Below are positions 30,720 to 36,650 of a stretch of DNA of 36,650 bases, piece after piece. The translations under genes and the position numbers were made by a program. Position 1 is the stretch's first letter. The number at the start of each line of letters is the position of its first letter. This stretch comes from an uncultured Oscillospiraceae bacterium (GTDB lineage: Bacteria; Bacillota; Clostridia; Oscillospirales; Oscillospiraceae), in contig CALXGG010000009.1 of the NCBI GenBank assembly GCA_944387785.1, forward strand, positions 1 through 36,650, written 5' to 3'. The notes beneath the pieces are model-generated. The model was not told the origin of the DNA and ran no database searches. It saw only the letters and a program-made list of their open reading frames with translations.

Positions 30720-32663
30720 ATGTCTGAAATGCATGAGAACATGAACACCCCGGTGGAGCACGCCTACGGCGGCTCGGAGATCCAGGTCCTGGAGGGCCTG
30801 GAGGCGGTGCGCAAGCGGCCCGGCATGTACATCGGCTCCACCAGCGAGTCGGGGCTCCACCACCTGGTCTATGAGATCGTGGACAACGCCATCGACGAGG
30901 CCCTGGCGGGCTACTGCGACACGGTGGAGGTCACCATCAACGACGGCGACACCATCACCGTCAGCGACAACGGCCGGGGCATCCCCGTGGACATCCAGCC
31001 CCAGACGGGCCTGCCCGCCCTGGAGGTGGTGTTCACCGTCCTCCACGCCGGCGGCAAGTTCGGCGGCGGCGGCTACAAGGTGTCCGGCGGCCTCCACGGC
31101 GTGGGCGCCAGCGTGGTCAACGCCCTGAGCGAGTGGCTCATTGTCCAGGTCCACAAGGGGGGCAAGATCTATGAGATGCGCTTTGCCCGGGGGGAGATCA
31201 CCCAGAAAATGAAGGTGGTGGGGGATACCCACCGCACCGGCACCACCGTCACCTTCAAGCCGGACCGGTCGATGTTCGACACCACCGTGTACAGCTACGA
31301 CACCATCCACACCCGGATGCAGCAGCAGGCCTTCCTCAACGCGGGATTGAGGATCACCACCGCAGACGCCCGCCCCGGCCGGGAGGAGCGGGACGAGATG
31401 TGCTACGAGGGGGGCATCCGGGAGTATGTCTCCTGGCTCAACCAGAACAAAACCGTCCTTCACGAGGATGTCATTTATATGCGGGGCATGAAGGACGACT
31501 CCTCGGCGGAGATCGCCCTGCAATACAACGAGAACTACAACGACACCATCGTCTCCTTCGCCAACGACGTCCACACCCCGGAGGGCGGCATGCACGAGGA
31601 GGGCTTCAAGCGGGCCCTGACCACCGTCCTCAACGCCTACGGCAAAAAGACGGGCATCATCAAGGGGGACGACAAGGTCTCCGGCGACGACTGCCGGGAG
31701 GGCCTCACCTGCGTCATCTCCGTGAAGCTCACCGACGCCCAGTTCGAGGGCCAGACCAAGGCCAAGCTGGGCAACGCCTCCATCCGGGCCCTGGTGTCCT
31801 CGGTGGTGTCCGACGGTCTGGAGACCTACCTGGAGGAGAACCCCCGGGTGGCCCGGGCCATCCTGGACAAGGCCATGATGGCCAACCGGGCCCGGGAGGC
31901 CGCCCGGAAGGCCAAGGAGTCCATCCGGCGGAAAACCGCCCTGGGGGGCGCCGCCATGCCGGACAAGCTCCGGGACTGCAACGAAAACAACCCCGAGCTC
32001 ACGGAGCTCTACATCGTGGAGGGCGACAGCGCGGGCGGCTCCGCCACCCAGGGCCGGGACTCCCGGTTCCAGGCCATCCTCCCCCTGTGGGGCAAGATGC
32101 TCAACGTGGAGAAGGCCCGGGTGGACAAGGTCTACGGCAACGAGAAGCTCCAGCCGGTGATCACCGCCCTGGGGGCGGGCATCGGCGACGAGTTCGACCT
32201 GAACAAGCTGCGCTACCACAAGGTCATCATCATGGCCGATGCGGATGTGGACGGCAGCCACATCCGCACCCTGCTCCTTACCTTCTTCTTCCGCTTCATG
32301 CGGCCCCTCATCGAGGAGGGATACGTCTACGCCGCGGTGCCGCCCCTCTACAAGCTGACCCGGGGCAAGACCGTCCGGGTGGCCTTCGACGACATCGAGC
32401 GGGAACAGATCGCCGCGGAGATGCGGGGGGACAACCCCAACGCCAAGGTGGACATCTCCCGGTTCAAGGGCCTTGGCGAGATGGATGCCCACGAGCTGTG
32501 GGAGACCACCATGGACCCGGAAAAGCGGACCCTCAAGCGCATCGAGCTGGACGACGCCGTAAGGGCCGACGCCACCTTCAACGTCCTCATGGGGGAGAAG
32601 GTGGAGCCCCGCAAGGAGTTCATCGAGCGCAACGCCAAGTACGCGGTGAACCTGGACTATTGA
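30720..32663 (+). CDS. gyrB: DNA gyrase subunit B
   Basis: 647 residues. ATPase subunit of gyrase, which introduces negative supercoils. The GHKL motifs DNAIDEA (about 55-61), DNGRGIPVD and GLHGVGASVVN are all canonical. The TOPRIM domain shows EGDSAGG (434-440) and the metal-binding DADVDG (507-512); RFKGLGEMD follows. C-terminus AKYAVNLDY is typical. ATG at 30720 has CGGAGG upstream. Co-oriented with gyrA after 105 bp. Confidence 0.98.
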   Translation: MSEMHENMNTPVEHAYGGSEIQVLEGLEAVRKRPGMYIGSTSESGLHHLVYEIVDNAIDEALAGYCDTVEVTINDGDTITVSDNGRGIPVDIQPQTGLPALEVVFTVLHAGGKFGGGGYKVSGGLHGVGASVVNALSEWLIVQVHKGGKIYEMRFARGEITQKMKVVGDTHRTGTTVTFKPDRSMFDTTVYSYDTIHTRMQQQAFLNAGLRITTADARPGREERDEMCYEGGIREYVSWLNQNKTVLHEDVIYMRGMKDDSSAEIALQYNENYNDTIVSFANDVHTPEGGMHEEGFKRALTTVLNAYGKKTGIIKGDDKVSGDDCREGLTCVISVKLTDAQFEGQTKAKLGNASIRALVSSVVSDGLETYLEENPRVARAILDKAMMANRAREAARKAKESIRRKTALGGAAMPDKLRDCNENNPELTELYIVEGDSAGGSATQGRDSRFQAILPLWGKMLNVEKARVDKVYGNEKLQPVITALGAGIGDEFDLNKLRYHKVIIMADADVDGSHIRTLLLTFFFRFMRPLIEEGYVYAAVPPLYKLTRGKTVRVAFDDIEREQIAAEMRGDNPNAKVDISRFKGLGEMDAHELWETTMDPEKRTLKRIELDDAVRADATFNVLMGEKVEPRKEFIERNAKYAVNLDY

Positions 32664-32672
32664 TCCATTTCT

Positions 32673-32718
32673 TATAATAAAGGAACAGGCGGCTCCCGGC
32701 TCTCCGCCCGGGAGCGCC
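32673..32718 (+). promoter_or_regulatory. gyrA upstream signals
   Basis: A TATAAT hexamer (32673-32678) without a good -35 and then a hairpin GCTCCCGG/CCGGGAGC (32692-32715), extended by GGC/GCC with one bulge. It could give gyrA extra transcription or act as an mRNA processing site. The gap also holds the gyrA ribosome-binding site AAGGAGG. Confidence 0.35.
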
Positions 32719-32768
32719 ACCGCGAAAAAAAGAGATTCAGCCCCTTATGGTAAGGAGGAACACCATAT

Positions 32769-35288
<2,520 letters not shown>

Positions 35289-35303
35289 CAAGGAGGGAAT
35301 ATC

Positions 35304-35657
35304 ATGAGACGGCGTATGCGCTACCGGCCCAGCAAGGCCTCCTGTATCTTCGGCGGCATCGTGGGCCTCATCTTTACCGGCATCGGGGTGTTCGCGGTGA
35401 TCCCCGCCTTCGGCCCCTTCGGCATCGTCTGGACATTGATCGCCCTGGGCATAGCCATCTACCAGTTCGCCATGGCGGCGGGGAAGGTGAGCATGGGCTC
35501 CTGGTCTATCGAGGAGGAGGGCGCCGGGGAGGGGAACGGCCCCGGCGGCAAGTCCGCCCAGGACCGGCTCACGGAGCTCCAGAACCTCTACGACCGGCGG
35601 CTCATCTCCCGGGAGGAGTATGAGGAAAAGCGCCGGAAGATCCTGGAGGAGCTGTAA
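35304..35657 (+). CDS. Small membrane protein with SHOCT domain
   Basis: 117 residues. Two hydrophobic helices (about 13-36 and 40-60) and a C-terminal SHOCT motif (DRLTELQNLYDRRLISREEY, then EEKRRKILEEL), a short domain of unknown role often found at the ends of membrane or oligomeric proteins. AAGGAGG precedes ATG, and it lies 15 nt after gyrA, so it likely belongs to the gyrBA transcript. Confidence 0.85.
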   Translation: MRRRMRYRPSKASCIFGGIVGLIFTGIGVFAVIPAFGPFGIVWTLIALGIAIYQFAMAAGKVSMGSWSIEEEGAGEGNGPGGKSAQDRLTELQNLYDRRLISREEYEEKRRKILEEL

Positions 35658-35671
35658 AAATGAAAATAAAT

Positions 35672-35696
35672 AGTATTATCTGAAAACGATAATACT
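35672..35696. promoter_or_regulatory. AT-rich inverted repeat after gyrA operon
   Basis: AGTATTATC (35672-35680), 7-nt spacer, GATAATACT (35688-35696), followed by GTTTGTT. It is either a weak AU-rich terminator for the gyrA-SHOCT transcript or an operator for the small gene at 35765. Base composition contrasts with the GC-rich surroundings. Confidence 0.5.
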
Positions 35697-35764
35697 GTTT
35701 GTTGATTTATTGGAACGCCGCGGGAGGACTTTCTCCGCCATCTTTCCACTGGGGAGGAGATGCT

Positions 35765-35971
35765 ATGAAAAATCTTCTGCAAACGCTCCACCGGCAGCTG
35801 GGGCCGTCGGTGCTGCGGATGCTGGCTGCTTTCAGCCTGCTGACCCTGCCGGGGCTCTTCGTACTGATGCTGTTTTTGCCGGAGTATGCTGTGATCCTGC
35901 TCCTGGGCTTCGCCCTGGCCGCGGCCCTGGGGGGCATCCTTCTGACGGCCGCCGGGGAGGAGTACCGGTAG
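35765..35971 (+). CDS. Hypothetical small membrane protein
   Basis: 68 residues, not recognised. After a basic N-terminus (MKNLLQTLHRQLG) come two hydrophobic stretches (about 19-38 and 40-62). GGGAGGAG lies 5 nt before the ATG at 35765, supporting translation. An upstream in-frame start at 35699 lacks a ribosome-binding site. It could be a small stress or envelope peptide; function unknown. Confidence 0.6.
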   Translation: MKNLLQTLHRQLGPSVLRMLAAFSLLTLPGLFVLMLFLPEYAVILLLGFALAAALGGILLTAAGEEYR

Positions 35972-36081
35972 GAGGTACGGCCCCCGGACCCGGGGCTTTT
36001 CGGCGGGGGCTCCCCGCCCCCGAACCCCCGGAGTTTCCGAAGGGGCCGGAAGCAGCCCTAGGCGCTGTTTTGTCTCCGACG

Positions 36082-36534
36082 GGTTCACTTTTGTACGCAC
36101 AAAAGTGAACCGAAAAAGCGCCAAAACCAAGGTTTTGGATTCCTTTGTTTAATCAGCCTGTATCAGACTTTGCCGGTGCCCAGCCACTGAAGCCGCCAAA
36201 TCCTCCGGGGATCCGATCTGCGGCGGGTTTCTCGTTGATGCTTCGGCCGTTGGCCCTGTTAAAGGGATACATCTATCTGTTTTCTTGCATCGAACTGCCT
36301 GGGGCTTTTGAAAGCACGCCGACTTCCTCCAACAGAAAACAGAAACACCTCTCAGCCCGAGGGCCGTCAGGCGGAGTACGGCAGACCGCCCCGCCGGTTA
36401 CGAGGTGGCCGGAGGCCCAAAGGAGATTCAGCGGCATCTGGGTATCAGCCCTGATACCCACCGATTAGATAAAAGAAGGGGGTCCGGGGTCTCCCCGGCG
36501 GTTTTTGGTGACTTTTGTGCGTACAAAAGTCACC
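36082..36534 (+). repeat. Hairpin-capped interspersed element, copy C
   Basis: 453 bp. Left end: outer hairpin 36082-36111 (GGTTCACTTTTGT, loop ACGC), 9-nt linker, inner hairpin CCAAAACC/GGTTTTGG (36121-36138), box A CCTTTGTTTAATCAG (36142-36156), box B CCAGCCACTGAA (36180-36191). Right end: box B' near 36427-36435, box A' CCGATTAGATAAAAG (36461-36475), inner hairpin CCGGGG/CCCCGG (36484-36498), outer hairpin 36507-36534 (GGTGACTTTTGT, loop GCGT). An extra hairpin GGGTATCAG/CTGATACCC lies between its right boxes. Core blocks at 36200-36270 and 36353-36429. Outer hairpin sequences differ from A and B but pair perfectly. The left flank (35972-36081) is GC-rich with GGCGGGGGCTCC... typical of the family. 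Confidence 0.85.
36353..36429 (+). repeat. 77-bp exact direct repeat, first copy
   Basis: Identical, base for base as far as I can align, to 36574-36650. It begins CAGCCCGAGGGCCGTCAGGC and ends CCCAAAGGAGATTC. It is the second conserved core block of the element family; diverged forms occur in copies A, B and D/E. Confidence 0.9.
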
Positions 36535-36573
36535 CGGGGTTCGGGGCCGGGAAGGCCCCGTTGCACCGTCCCC

Positions 36574-36650
36574 CAGCCCGAGGGCCGTCAGGCGGAGTAC
36601 GGCAGACCGCCCCGCCGGTTACGAGGTGGCCGGAGGCCCAAAGGAGATTC
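36574..36650 (+). repeat. 77-bp exact direct repeat, second copy (runs to window end)
   Basis: Second copy, 221 bp downstream of the first and outside the right hairpin of element C, so a further partial or tandem element probably continues past the window. True length unknown because the window ends inside it. Confidence 0.9.

Noticed and set aside
36145..36468. 107-codon frame inside element C
   Set aside because: Same reasoning as for element A; similarity to peptides from other copies reflects DNA repeat identity, not a protein.
36353..36650. Possible CRISPR array
   Set aside because: Only two long (77-bp) identical blocks with 144 bp between them, and no regular short repeats or cas genes.

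Overview
The window is the chromosomal replication-origin neighbourhood of a high-GC, spore-forming member of the Clostridia. A gut Oscillospiraceae-type bacterium (Flavonifractor/Lawsonibacter/Intestinimonas-like) is my best guess. The evidence is the Firmicute order rpmH-rnpA-yidD-yidC-jag | dnaA-dnaN-S4-recF-remB-gyrB-gyrA, the sporulation genes gpr, spoIIP and spoVAC, a clostridial NADP-type secondary alcohol dehydrogenase, and strong GC bias with purine-rich Shine-Dalgarno sites. No rRNA, tRNA or CRISPR array was seen.

Layout. 1-1085 is the 5' part of a divergent second GyrB/ParE-like topoisomerase subunit (minus strand). 1608-5256 carries metG and tatD. 5341-12072 is accessory metabolism and regulation: a TetR regulator divergent from an SDR enzyme, an ECF vitamin-transporter S subunit divergent from a MocR regulator plus GNAT, an XRE membrane protein, and a secondary alcohol dehydrogenase with a Rex-like operator. 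12300-16525 holds an orphan spoVAC, an AGDEF diguanylate cyclase, a MATE exporter and exonuclease III. 16580-21490 holds rpsT and gpr, then an RHH/XRE regulator pair inside a repeat element, a HAD phosphatase and spoIIP. 21553-24436 is the leftward operon jag-yidC-yidD-rnpA-rpmH, driven by a perfect consensus promoter. 24960-35657 is the rightward dnaA-to-gyrA cluster, with oriC (six or seven DnaA boxes and DnaA-trios) between dnaA and dnaN. The last 0.7 kb is repeat sequence.

The most unusual content is a family of interspersed elements: A 3854-4350, D/E 17997-18870, B 29037-29587 (inverted) and C 36082-36534. All eight ends share one architecture. An outer hairpin of about 30 nt is followed by a 9-nt linker (8 at one end), a second short hairpin, a 15-bp box and, 21-24 nt further in, a 12-bp box. 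The two ends are inverted relative to each other. Hairpin sequences differ between copies while pairing is kept, which points to selection on structure. Copies A, B and C hold a non-coding core. Copy D/E instead carries two divergent regulator genes around a 31-bp perfect palindrome. Elements sit between genes that are neighbours in many Firmicutes (metG|tatD, gpr|spoIIP, recF|remB). I regard this as a candidate undescribed mobile or structured element; its mechanism cannot be settled from the window.

Functionally, the core genes cover replication initiation, gyrase, recombination, RNase P and the membrane insertase. The sporulation genes have recognisable sigma-G-like and sigma-E-like promoter candidates.
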